Positions 1 to 4,676 are shown, numbered from the stretch's first letter. The stretch is 6,869 bases of DNA from ASMP01 sp041484115 (GCA_041484115.1 JBGPHA010000027.1:1-6869), one strand, 5' to 3'. The notes: generated by a model not told the origin, from the letters alone. Made by a program: numbers and translations.

Positions 1-161
1 AATAAGTGGACAAGGGCAAGGACTACCATTTCCTAATGTTACAGTTTCAGGAGCTGTAGGGACTAATAAAATAGAGTTCACAGCATACTTCAAGGATGCT
101 TCAGGAAACCAGCAACTTTGCTCACAGACAAATACATTTACTTTTTAATTTTTTAATTTAT
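1..161 (+). repeat. Tandem duplication, left copy
   Basis: Positions 1-161 align without gaps to 537-697, offset 536 bp. I count six mismatches in 161 positions, at 93, 107, 108, 110, 111 and 112. The identity continues 13 nt past the stop codon, so this is DNA duplication or gene conversion, not only protein conservation. The repeat must extend left beyond the window. Confidence 0.93.
2..148 (+). CDS. Pilin-like secreted protein, 3' end only (copy 1)
   Basis: Only the last 48 codons are in the window; the gene runs off the left edge. The reading frame is fixed by alignment to the complete copy at 187-684. The two proteins are identical here except for Lys/Arg and an Asn-Gln/Val-Thr pair, and both end in LCSQTNTFTF. 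The fragment is rich in Ser, Thr, Gly and Asn and carries an N-glycosylation-type NVT sequon, as expected for the extracellular part of an archaeal pilin or adhesin. It keeps the C-terminal Cys seen in copy 2. It is a real gene end, not a remnant, as the frame is open to a normal TAA and the 3' flank is conserved too. Function is assigned only through copy 2, whose N-terminus is visible. It is probably co-transcribed with copy 2, since 38 nt separate its stop from that start. Confidence 0.8.
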   Translation: MSGQGQGLPFPNVTVSGAVGTNKIEFTAYFKDASGNQQLCSQTNTFTF

Positions 162-166
162 ATATA
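157..166 (+). promoter_or_regulatory. Possible TATA box for pilin copy 2
   Basis: TTTATATATA lies about 25 nt upstream of the ATG at 187, the spacing seen before several other genes here. A Shine-Dalgarno motif also lies between it and the start, which a leaderless message would not contain. The box may therefore be fortuitous, with the gene translated from a transcript that starts upstream of copy 1. Confidence 0.3.
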
Positions 167-174
167 AGTATATG

Positions 175-182
175 AAAGGAGG
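175..182 (+). promoter_or_regulatory. Shine-Dalgarno site that fixes the start of pilin copy 2
   Basis: AAAGGAGG ends 4 nt before the ATG at 187. It overlaps the codons that would follow the other in-frame ATG at 172, so 187 is the better start. It is the clearest Shine-Dalgarno motif in the window, where most genes seem leaderless or lie inside an operon. Confidence 0.7.
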
Positions 183-186
183 CAAT

Positions 187-684
187 ATGACAAGAAAGAA
201 TAAAAAAGGTTTGTCAACCATCATTGCTACCCTGTTAATAATCCTCTTGACTTTGGTCTCTGTAGGAATTATATGGGTTGTAATAAGAAATGTAGTTCAA
301 GGTGGAACTAATCAAGTCAGCCTAAGCCAGAAATGCGTCAATGTCGCATTGAGTGCTGTCACCGTTCTTCCTACTGCAAATTTTTCGGCATTTCAGGTTA
401 CATTAAAAAGAGGCTCTGATAGTGAAGGCAGCTTGGGAGTAAAGCTTAATGTATTTGGTCCAAATAATAACAGTGGAGTCGGAGATTTTGCAGGTTTCAG
501 TGAACTTACTCCATTAGGCACATTAACAAAAACCATAATAAGTGGACAAGGGCAAGGACTACCATTTCCTAATGTTACAGTTTCAGGAGCTGTAGGGACT
601 AATAAAATAGAGTTCACAGCATACTTCAGGGATGCTTCAGGAGTCACTCAACTTTGCTCACAGACAAATACATTTACTTTTTAA
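187..684 (+). CDS. Type IV pilin/archaellin-like protein (copy 2)
   Basis: The 165-aa product starts MTRKNKKG and then has a hydrophobic helix at residues 9-33. This is the class III signal-peptide pattern cut by archaeal prepilin peptidase just after Gly8, leaving the helix to pack in the core of a filament. Residues 40-165 form a Ser/Thr/Gly/Asn-rich beta-type ectodomain with three N-glycosylation-type sequons (NFS, NNS, NVT). It has just two cysteines, Cys50 near the start and Cys157 near the end of that domain, which could form a disulfide. The usual Glu at position 5 after the cleavage site is absent. The start at 187 is chosen because of the Shine-Dalgarno site at 175-182. It sits in tandem with a near-identical copy and is followed by a T-rich terminator. 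It could be a structural pilin, a minor pilin or an adhesin; archaellin is less likely as no archaellum genes are visible. Confidence 0.82.
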   Translation: MTRKNKKGLSTIIATLLIILLTLVSVGIIWVVIRNVVQGGTNQVSLSQKCVNVALSAVTVLPTANFSAFQVTLKRGSDSEGSLGVKLNVFGPNNNSGVGDFAGFSELTPLGTLTKTIISGQGQGLPFPNVTVSGAVGTNKIEFTAYFRDASGVTQLCSQTNTFTF

Positions 685-697
685 TTTTTTAATTTAT
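537..697 (+). repeat. Tandem duplication, right copy
   Basis: This is the partner of 1-161, covering the last 48 codons of pilin copy 2 and 13 nt of 3' flank. All differences from the left copy fall within 629-648; the remainder is identical. Confidence 0.93.
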
Positions 698-723
698 TTT
701 TGTCTGTTTTCTTTATTTTTTTA
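685..723 (+). terminator. T-rich terminator after the pilin genes
   Basis: Directly after the pilin stop codon come T6, T5, T4 and T7 runs with few other bases and no hairpin. Archaeal RNA polymerase terminates on such T-tracts. The next TATA box follows within 15 nt. Confidence 0.55.
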
Positions 724-737
724 TATTTAGCGTAAGC

Positions 738-745
738 TTTATATA
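738..745 (+). promoter_or_regulatory. TATA box in front of the His-rich mini-ORF
   Basis: TTTATATA is a consensus archaeal TATA box. Its centre (741.5) is 25-26 nt upstream of the ATG at 767, matching the leaderless geometry of the genes starting at 2151, 4310, 6402, 6783 and 6844. Transcription from here could also read on through tRNA-His and hisS. Confidence 0.6.
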
Positions 746-766
746 CAATAGAGAGGTAGTTTTTTT

Positions 767-811
767 ATGACAGCTGAAATCGTTAGAGGTTATCGGCATA
801 AACATCACTGA
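767..811 (+). CDS. His-rich 14-residue mini-ORF, possible leader peptide of tRNA-His/hisS
   Basis: The ORF encodes MTAEIVRGYRHKHH and ends in TGA. Three of its last four residues are His, and it lies just upstream of tRNA-His and histidyl-tRNA synthetase. A TATA box at 738-745 is at the right distance to make ATG 767 the first codon of a leaderless message. The RNA can fold: 768-776 pairs with 821-829 (nine pairs, three of them G-U), and AACAT 801-805 pairs with ATGTT 812-816, putting the stop codon in the inner loop. What is seen is the ORF, the promoter and the pairing. That it senses His-tRNA charging like bacterial his leader peptides is inference, and no such archaeal system is known to me. 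It may equally be a chance ORF in a longer 5' leader or a small RNA. Confidence 0.35.
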   Translation: MTAEIVRGYRHKHH

Positions 812-848
812 ATGTTCTTCTAGCTGTTGCTATCTTTCTGGTAATGTT

Positions 849-856
849 TTTATATC
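849..856 (+). promoter_or_regulatory. TATA box of tRNA-His (and probably hisS)
   Basis: TTTATATC, inside the longer TTTTTATAT run at 847-855, is centred about 26 nt upstream of the first tRNA base at 879. Transcription would begin at, or one base from, the mature 5' end. No separate TATA box fits between the tRNA and hisS. Confidence 0.65.
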
Positions 857-878
857 AAATTTCACTGAATTAAACTAT

Positions 879-950
879 GGCGGTTGTAGTATAATGGCAG
901 TACGTGCGGTTGTGGTCCGCAAGACGGGAGTCCGATTCTCCCCTTCCGCC
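879..950 (+). tRNA. tRNA-His (anticodon GTG), intron-less, G-1 encoded
   Basis: The cloverleaf is readable. The D stem is GTAT/GTAC with a GG-containing loop, and the anticodon stem TGCGG/CCGCA has the 7-nt loop TTGTGGT (anticodon GTG at 912-914). The variable loop has 4 nt and the T stem is GGGAG/CTCCC. The histidine identity pair is present: an encoded extra G at 879 (G-1) faces C73 at 950. CCA is not encoded. Two things are odd. Acceptor pairs 5:68 and 6:67 are both U-U mismatches between four good pairs and a final G-C. The T loop is TCCGATT, so position 55, almost always U (pseudouridine), is C. The tRNA sits 16 nt before hisS and probably shares its transcript. Its identity is firm; whether the gene sequence equals the mature RNA is open. 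Confidence 0.9.
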
Positions 951-966
951 CTTTTAACATAGAAAA

Positions 967-2097
967 ATGTCAGAAACAGTAAAGGGTTTTCGTGATTTTT
1001 CTGGAGAAGATGCCAGGAAAATATCAGAAATTAAGAAAATAATAGTAGAGACTTTTGAAGCTTATGGCTTTGAGCCCGCTGAAACACCAATAATTGAACA
1101 GGAAGAATTTGTTAAGGGCTCGGATTCTGGAGATGAGGCCGTTTCCGATATCTTCAAACTTCAGGATAAAGGAAAAAGAAAACTTGCTTTGAGATATGAA
1201 TTCACTTTTCAGCTCAAAAGGATTGCAAAAAACAAAAAGCTTCCATACAAAAGATACCAGATTGGAGAAGTTTTTCGTGATGAACCTGTGGCACAAAACA
1301 GATTAAGACAGTTCACTCAGGCAGACGTAGATGTTGTTGGCTCAGGGGTTAGAAACGAGGCAGAAATCCTTGCACTTACAAATGAAATTTTGAAGAGGCT
1401 CGGAGTAAAACCAATAATTCTTATCAATAACAGAAAACTTTTGAATGAAATTCTTGAAGATATTGGAATTAAAAAAAACAAAGAGCAGATTTTGAGAGAG
1501 ATAGATAAATATGACAAATTAGGAGAAAAACAAGTGAAATACAATCTGAAAAAATTAAATGCAGAGAAAGTTCTTGATGTACTGAAGCAGGGAGAAGAGT
1601 ATTTCAATAAATTTTCAGGATATAGGGAAATAATCTCACTGATGGAATACTGCAAACTTTATGGCATTAAACCTTTATTTTCACCGACAGTTGTTCGTGG
1701 GCTTTCTTATTACAACGGATCTGTTTTTGAAATAAAGGCGCAGGGCATGAGAGATACTTTAATTGCAGGAGGAAGCTACATGATAGATGGAATTCAGTGT
1801 ACGGGAATTTCTTTTGGACTGGAAAGGATTTCAATGTTGGCGAAATTAAATGTTAATAAAGAAAAAACCTTAGTCATATCATTAGAACAGGACGAAGAGG
1901 CTATAAAATTAGCAAGTAAATTAAGAGCAAAAGGAAAAATTGTAAGTTTATATTATGGAAAACCAAGCAAGGCACTGGATTATGCAAACTCCTATAGTTT
2001 CCAGAAAGTTATTTTTGTCGGAGAGAAAGAAATAAAGTCAGGAAAATTTAAGATTAAAGATATGGGTTCTGGTAAAGAATCTATCTTTAAGGTTTAA
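967..2097 (+). CDS. hisS: Histidyl-tRNA synthetase
   Basis: This class II synthetase charges tRNA-His with histidine in the cytoplasm using ATP. Residues 1-290 are the catalytic domain. Motif 1 lies around 32-48, motif 2 is YQIGEVFRDE (97-106, Arg104), followed by NRLRQFTQ (111-118). The HisRS-specific signature is RGLSYYNGSVFE (244-255), and motif 3 contains GGSY (268-271) and SFGLERI (282-288, Arg287). Residues 300-376 form a short anticodon-binding domain, so this is not a HisZ paralogue, which lacks that domain. At 376 aa it is shorter than the usual 410-430 aa. Deviations are Ser247 where the signature normally has Asp (RGLDYY), and GGSYM instead of GGRYD. The start at 967 is the first ATG after the tRNA. 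There is no Shine-Dalgarno site, so the message may be made by 3' processing of the tRNA, leaving a leader of about 16 nt. Confidence 0.95.
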   Translation: MSETVKGFRDFSGEDARKISEIKKIIVETFEAYGFEPAETPIIEQEEFVKGSDSGDEAVSDIFKLQDKGKRKLALRYEFTFQLKRIAKNKKLPYKRYQIGEVFRDEPVAQNRLRQFTQADVDVVGSGVRNEAEILALTNEILKRLGVKPIILINNRKLLNEILEDIGIKKNKEQILREIDKYDKLGEKQVKYNLKKLNAEKVLDVLKQGEEYFNKFSGYREIISLMEYCKLYGIKPLFSPTVVRGLSYYNGSVFEIKAQGMRDTLIAGGSYMIDGIQCTGISFGLERISMLAKLNVNKEKTLVISLEQDEEAIKLASKLRAKGKIVSLYYGKPSKALDYANSYSFQKVIFVGEKEIKSGKFKIKDMGSGKESIFKV

Positions 2098-2121
2098 AGA
2101 ATTATTTTTATTACAATAATA

Positions 2122-2129
2122 TTTATAAA
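2122..2129 (+). promoter_or_regulatory. TATA box of the 74-aa gene
   Basis: TTTATAAA is centred 25-26 nt upstream of the ATG at 2151, giving a leaderless message and supporting that start over internal ATGs at 2175 and 2181. It follows hisS closely, in a T-rich stretch that may also end the hisS transcript. Confidence 0.65.
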
Positions 2130-2150
2130 TAAATTGAATTAGACTCTTTT

Positions 2151-2375
2151 ATGGGAATATCAAGATTAACCGCGATGATTATGCAGGATAGCAAAGTTAA
2201 TGTAGAAGTTTATGGAAGAACTGGTAAGTATGGTTTCATTGTTTCTAGAATGGAAAATGACAATTACCGAGAACTAGTAAGTTCTAGTCAATCTTATGAT
2301 ACTAAAAAGGAAGCAAGAGAGGAAGGAAGGAATCTTGTTAAGGAAATAAAAGGTTTGGATTTAAGCAAAATTTGA
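2151..2375 (+). CDS. Small hypothetical protein, 74 aa
   Basis: I do not recognise a family. The protein has no signal peptide, membrane segment or cysteine. Residues 16-46 look like two or three beta strands (KVNVEVYGRTGKYGFIVSR, then a strand ending in SSSQSYDT). Residues 51-68 look like a charged helix (KKEAREEGRNLVKEIKG). A beta-beta-alpha unit with an S-Q-S-Y-x-T-K-x-E-A turn recalls small YegP/DUF1508-like domains, but the likeness is weak. A TATA box at leaderless distance supports expression as its own unit. Its TGA stop at 2373-2375 touches the stop codon of the convergent dph6 gene with no base between, so the two transcripts must overlap or stop inside coding sequence. The coding call is moderately firm; function is unknown. 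Confidence 0.68.
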   Translation: MGISRLTAMIMQDSKVNVEVYGRTGKYGFIVSRMENDNYRELVSSSQSYDTKKEAREEGRNLVKEIKGLDLSKI

Positions 2376-3044
2376 TTATTCAACTTCAATCTCCATTTTC
2401 CAGCTGTTGTTTTCTCCTGTGAAGTCAGCACCAGTAACTTTAAGTGGCCTTTCGAACATAGGGCAGTCCAGGACAAAGCTTTCAAACTCACCACCTTCTC
2501 CTGCAGCATGAATCTTGTATTTTTCATGGAGTTTCTTCACATCTTGGATAAAGTTTTTATCTATAACTCTACCAAGCCAGGAAGCATTTAATGGGTAAGC
2601 AGAAACCCCTATTATTATTACTTTGAATTTATTTTTTATTATATCATCCAGATACTGAAACTCATCTTTGTGCCATAGAGGATTTATACATTGCAATCCA
2701 AGGTCGTCGCAGATTTTCTGAATCCTTGAAGCCTGATAGTCAGAATGCAGCGCTCCTGTGATAAGCCCCTGAATTTTATATTTTTTAATAGCAGTTTTAA
2801 TCACGTCTTCCAGATCTTTTAGTTCTTCTTCCTTAATACCTTTAGTATCTTTTGTTATCAAAGGAAAACCCATAACTTCTGCCTGTTTTAATGTCCTCTT
2901 TATAGATGGTGTATGAAACATGTAACTGTCAGGATTCTCAGAATATATGGTTATGAGGCAAGCTATCTCATGCCCTTCTTTTTTGGTGAGCCATGTCGCC
3001 ATTGTAGAATCTTTTCCACCAGAGAACAAAACTCCAAGTTTCAT
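2376..3044 (-). CDS. dph6: Diphthine-ammonia ligase (Dph6-type PP-loop ATPase)
   Basis: The family catalyses the last step of diphthamide synthesis on elongation factor 2: ATP-dependent amidation of diphthine with ammonium. The 222-aa product opens with the ATP-binding PP-loop motif SGGKDS at residues 8-13. It then shows family motifs GALHSDYQASRI (97-108), NPLW (121-124), LNASWLGR (152-159) and AGEGGEFES (181-189), the conserved C-terminal part of the active site. Length fits archaeal members, which lack the eukaryotic C-terminal extension. The ATG at 3044 has only a weak TATA-like TTAAAAA about 25 nt upstream, and a better TATATA-type element lies further away, so the exact promoter is unclear. 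The gene is convergent with the 74-aa gene and divergent from the 76-aa gene. It is not linked to other diphthamide genes here. Family assignment is firm; the precise substrate rests on family knowledge. Confidence 0.92.
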   Translation of the reverse strand: MKLGVLFSGGKDSTMATWLTKKEGHEIACLITIYSENPDSYMFHTPSIKRTLKQAEVMGFPLITKDTKGIKEEELKDLEDVIKTAIKKYKIQGLITGALHSDYQASRIQKICDDLGLQCINPLWHKDEFQYLDDIIKNKFKVIIIGVSAYPLNASWLGRVIDKNFIQDVKKLHEKYKIHAAGEGGEFESFVLDCPMFERPLKVTGADFTGENNSWKMEIEVE

Positions 3045-3137
3045 GGATGAAAGAGGATGAATTAGTTTTTAAGGTGTTTTATTGTTGTATAGAGGAGATT
3101 GTAAAGTATATAACGGAAAAATATGGTAAATAAGAGT

Positions 3138-3148
3138 TATATTTAAAA
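3138..3148 (+). promoter_or_regulatory. Probable TATA box of the 76-aa gene
   Basis: TTATATTTAAA lies 32-42 nt upstream of the ATG at 3180, predicting a leader of about 10-13 nt with no Shine-Dalgarno motif. The 135-bp gap 3045-3179 otherwise holds the divergent dph6 promoter region and nothing else I can identify. Confidence 0.45.
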
Positions 3149-3179
3149 AACTACAAAGACAATTATAATCATCTTAAAA

Positions 3180-3410
3180 ATGACTGCAGAAGTTTTTTCA
3201 TTAGAGGAAAAGTTAAAGATAGTTTATGAACAATTAAGGAAAACTAATCCTAAACATGAGTTATTAGCTCTCGCTCAAATTAATCCGGAAAACGGACATT
3301 TTAATTTTTCTAAGACTTATTATGACCGTTTTGTTGATTTTAGAGACGAGTTCGGAACTTTAGGACTTGCGAAATATTATGCAGCATTAGAAAAAGTGTT
3401 AAAAGACTGA
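3180..3410 (+). CDS. Small hypothetical protein, 76 aa
   Basis: I do not recognise a family. The product looks soluble and mostly helical: a charged helix at about residues 7-21, a middle segment HELLALAQINPENGHFNFS (26-44), and two more helices at about 45-58 and 61-75, the last ending KYYAALEKVLKD. It is rich in aromatic residues, has no cysteine, and has no signal peptide or membrane segment. The open frame with charged, amphipathic helices and an upstream TATA element supports a real gene. Its TGA stop at 3408-3410 directly abuts the TAA stop of convergent scpA at 3411-3413, the same layout as the 74-aa gene and dph6. It begins MTAE, as does the mini-ORF at 767, but the resemblance ends there. 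Function unknown. Confidence 0.65.
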   Translation: MTAEVFSLEEKLKIVYEQLRKTNPKHELLALAQINPENGHFNFSKTYYDRFVDFRDEFGTLGLAKYYAALEKVLKD

Positions 3411-4310
3411 TTATTTAGCTAATTCACCTAAGGGATTTTCAAAGTCCTTGTCTATCTTTTCCAGGCGCTTTTTTTTATCTTCATCAAGATCTTCCATTTC
3501 TTTTTCAACTTCCTGCCTTAGGTCTGCAAAAGGATCTGGATTATGCTGAAGATAAGTATCTTTAAGCCATATGTAAAAATCTCCAAAATGGGTTTCTTGC
3601 TCCAGCCAGATTTTTTTTTGATAGTCGAGGTGAAGTAATGGGGAAAAGGAAAGTATCCTGTTTTCCTTATTAGTTCCTACAAAATCTGTGAAAGAAATTT
3701 TTGTTTTTCCTTTATTCTCTGTAAAATGCTGTAGAAGGTTTTCATAGAGCTCTCTTATCTTGTCTTTTATACTGAATTTTTTCTTTGGAAGCGATATATC
3801 TGCTTCTCTGAGGGCATTTGTATTTGTTATTTCTTTCTTAATTCTTCTGTTCTCTGTTACTATAGCCTTATTTAGAGATTCCATCAGTTCCTGCAAAGTC
3901 ACACGTTTGAATCTTGGCATCGGGCTTTTTGGGATCAACTCTGGTATAGACTCAGAGAAATCGATTGTAAGAATCTGTCCCTTTTCCAGGCCAATCTTGT
4001 TACTGTCTTTTTCCCCGAAAAGAATTTCGTCTATAGATCTTATGTATTTATTGAGAAGAATTTCAGATTTAATTCTTAGAAGAAGGGCTGCTGCGAGCAA
4101 AACCTTGCTGGAGACGAAGAAATCCGCCTCTTCCAAGCTTCTTATTTTCTCAAGATATCTATCTGTAAGAATTGTTATGTTTATGTTCCAGGGATCCAGC
4201 TGTTCTGTATTTATCAAATCATAGATTATTTCCTGCCAGCCGATCTCCCTGCTAAACAATAGGTCATGAATCTGTTCTTGTTTAACTTGATTATGTTCTT
4301 CTCTTTTCAT
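3411..4310 (-). CDS. scpA: Segregation and condensation protein A (kleisin)
   Basis: ScpA is the kleisin that bridges the heads of an SMC dimer in the condensin-like complex that compacts and separates chromosomes. The 299-aa product has the family N-terminal part at residues 20-90: DLINTEQLDPWNINITILTD (31-50), then a helix ending LLAAALLLRIKSEILL (71-86), the part that contacts the SMC neck. A charged variable linker covers about 100-200. A C-terminal winged-helix domain with KISFTDFVG (204-212) and WLEQETHFGDFYIWL (235-249) would bind the SMC cap. A basic/acidic tail follows. Neither smc nor scpB is in the window. The TATA box at 4332-4339 places ATG 4310 at the 5' end of the message. Its upstream region carries the GTAGT repeat array. 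An opposite-strand open frame inside the gene is a shadow. Confidence 0.9.
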   Translation of the reverse strand: MKREEHNQVKQEQIHDLLFSREIGWQEIIYDLINTEQLDPWNINITILTDRYLEKIRSLEEADFFVSSKVLLAAALLLRIKSEILLNKYIRSIDEILFGEKDSNKIGLEKGQILTIDFSESIPELIPKSPMPRFKRVTLQELMESLNKAIVTENRRIKKEITNTNALREADISLPKKKFSIKDKIRELYENLLQHFTENKGKTKISFTDFVGTNKENRILSFSPLLHLDYQKKIWLEQETHFGDFYIWLKDTYLQHNPDPFADLRQEVEKEMEDLDEDKKKRLEKIDKDFENPLGELAK

Positions 4311-4331
4311 TATTGCTCTAATTATTTGGAA

Positions 4332-4339
4332 CTTATAAA
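4332..4339 (-). promoter_or_regulatory. TATA box of scpA
   Basis: On the minus strand this reads TTTATAAG, centred 25-26 nt before the scpA ATG at 4310, so the message should be leaderless. The first GTAGT repeat begins 14 bp upstream of it, close enough for a bound protein to affect TBP/TFB. Confidence 0.65.
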
Positions 4340-4352
4340 TTTTCTGGGTTCA

Positions 4353-4434
4353 GTAGTGCCTAATATTTATGTTATGTAGTGGTTATTTTATATTCTTGTA
4401 GTACCTAATAAAAAATATTTGTAGTGTCTATTTG
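4353..4434 (+). repeat. Four-unit direct-repeat array (GTAGT core, 22-23 bp period)
   Basis: The units start at 4353, 4376, 4398 and 4421: GTAGTGCCTAAT, GTAGTGGTTATT, GTAGTACCTAAT and GTAGTGTCTATT. The consensus is GTAGTNNYTAWT, and each unit is followed by an AT-rich spacer. The period of 23, 22 and 23 bp is about two DNA turns, so all copies face one side of the helix. This is typical of an array of protein-binding sites (operators or iterons). It lies just upstream of scpA. The repeats are degenerate and the function is unknown. Confidence 0.55.
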
Positions 4435-4494
4435 ATTTTGATTTTTACCCCTTTAAACTAATTATTGGCTGTCATTTTTAAAGAGTAACAGGAA

Positions 4495-4510
4495 CGAAAG
4501 GTTTAAATAC
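4495..4510 (+). promoter_or_regulatory. Strong BRE/TATA promoter with no ORF downstream
   Basis: CGAAAGG followed by TTTAAATAC matches the archaeal BRE plus TATA consensus closely. It predicts transcription from about 4530-4531 on the plus strand, where no ORF follows before the convergent S27ae gene. The TATA core is palindromic, but the BRE-like CGAAA lies only on the plus-strand side. Confidence 0.6.
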
Positions 4511-4529
4511 AAGCAAGTTTTCTAAATCT

Positions 4530-4676
4530 TATCACCTCTTTTTCCCCAGGAGACGCTCCAAGCTATCTTTTTGAAAGTTTGGAGAATCTCCCAGGGTTAT
4601 AATCATTAAAAAAGTGATATTGTGGGCTTATTAAGATTTCATTATGATTTTCTTGCCCACGTGATTTTTATTTTTT
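4530..4676 (+). ncRNA. Candidate structured small RNA, unrecognised family
   Basis: This RNA of about 90-147 nt is predicted from four signs: a consensus BRE/TATA promoter at 4495-4510, no ORF, a fold, and a terminator-like end. The predicted 5' end TATCAC (4530-4535) pairs with GTGATA (4614-4619). These enclose an imperfect hairpin at 4544-4596 with 17 pairs: CCC/GGG, GGAGA/TCTCC, and CTCCAAGCT/AGTTTGGAG (one G-U). Two 2x2 internal loops separate the three helices, and the terminal loop has 11 nt. A second hairpin (GTGGGC 4622-4627 with GCCCAC 4655-4660) and T5-A-T6 follow. TATCAC could instead pair partly with GTGAT at 4661-4665. I see no match to tRNA, 5S, SRP, RNase P, C/D-box or H/ACA RNA. 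It lies convergent to rps27ae, and its 3' end may overlap that message. Seen: promoter and pairing. Inferred: that it is transcribed and functional. Confidence 0.45.
4608..4676. terminator. Probable bidirectional terminator between rps27ae and the candidate RNA
   Basis: GTGGGC at 4622-4627 pairs perfectly with GCCCAC at 4655-4660 around a 27-nt AT-rich loop. On the plus strand it is followed by T5-A-T6 (4665-4676). On the minus strand, reading out of rps27ae, it is followed after 8 nt by T6 (4613-4608). It would serve both converging transcripts. Confidence 0.5.

Noticed and set aside
767..870. C/D-box small RNA
   Set aside because: Several CTGA (D-box-like) tetramers occur, but no RTGATGA C box stands at proper spacing with a guide segment between.
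1024..1655. Two minus-strand open frames inside hisS
   Set aside because: Both are antisense shadows rich in Phe, Ser and Leu, with hisS clearly coding on the plus strand.
967..2097. HisZ (regulatory HisRS-like subunit of histidine biosynthesis)
   Set aside because: The catalytic arginines and a C-terminal anticodon-binding domain are present, and the gene adjoins tRNA-His. No histidine biosynthesis genes are near.
3760..4224. Open frame of 154 codons on the plus strand inside scpA
   Set aside because: It lies wholly antisense to a well-recognised gene, its translation is a Ser/Ile/Phe/Leu-rich product typical of the complement of Lys/Glu/Asp-rich coding sequence, and no TATA box or ribosome site fits its start.
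4353..4434. CRISPR array
   Set aside because: Repeat cores of about 12 bp are degenerate, the 10-11 bp between them are AT-rich and partly alike, and no cas genes are near. A binding-site array explains them better.
4544..4596. Simple intrinsic terminator
   Set aside because: The hairpin is not followed by a T-run on either strand. The next hairpin (4622-4660) is, and fits that role instead.
4530..4667. Riboswitch or leader of a downstream gene on the plus strand
   Set aside because: No plus-strand gene follows; the next gene, rps27ae, is convergent. A stand-alone RNA is the more consistent reading.
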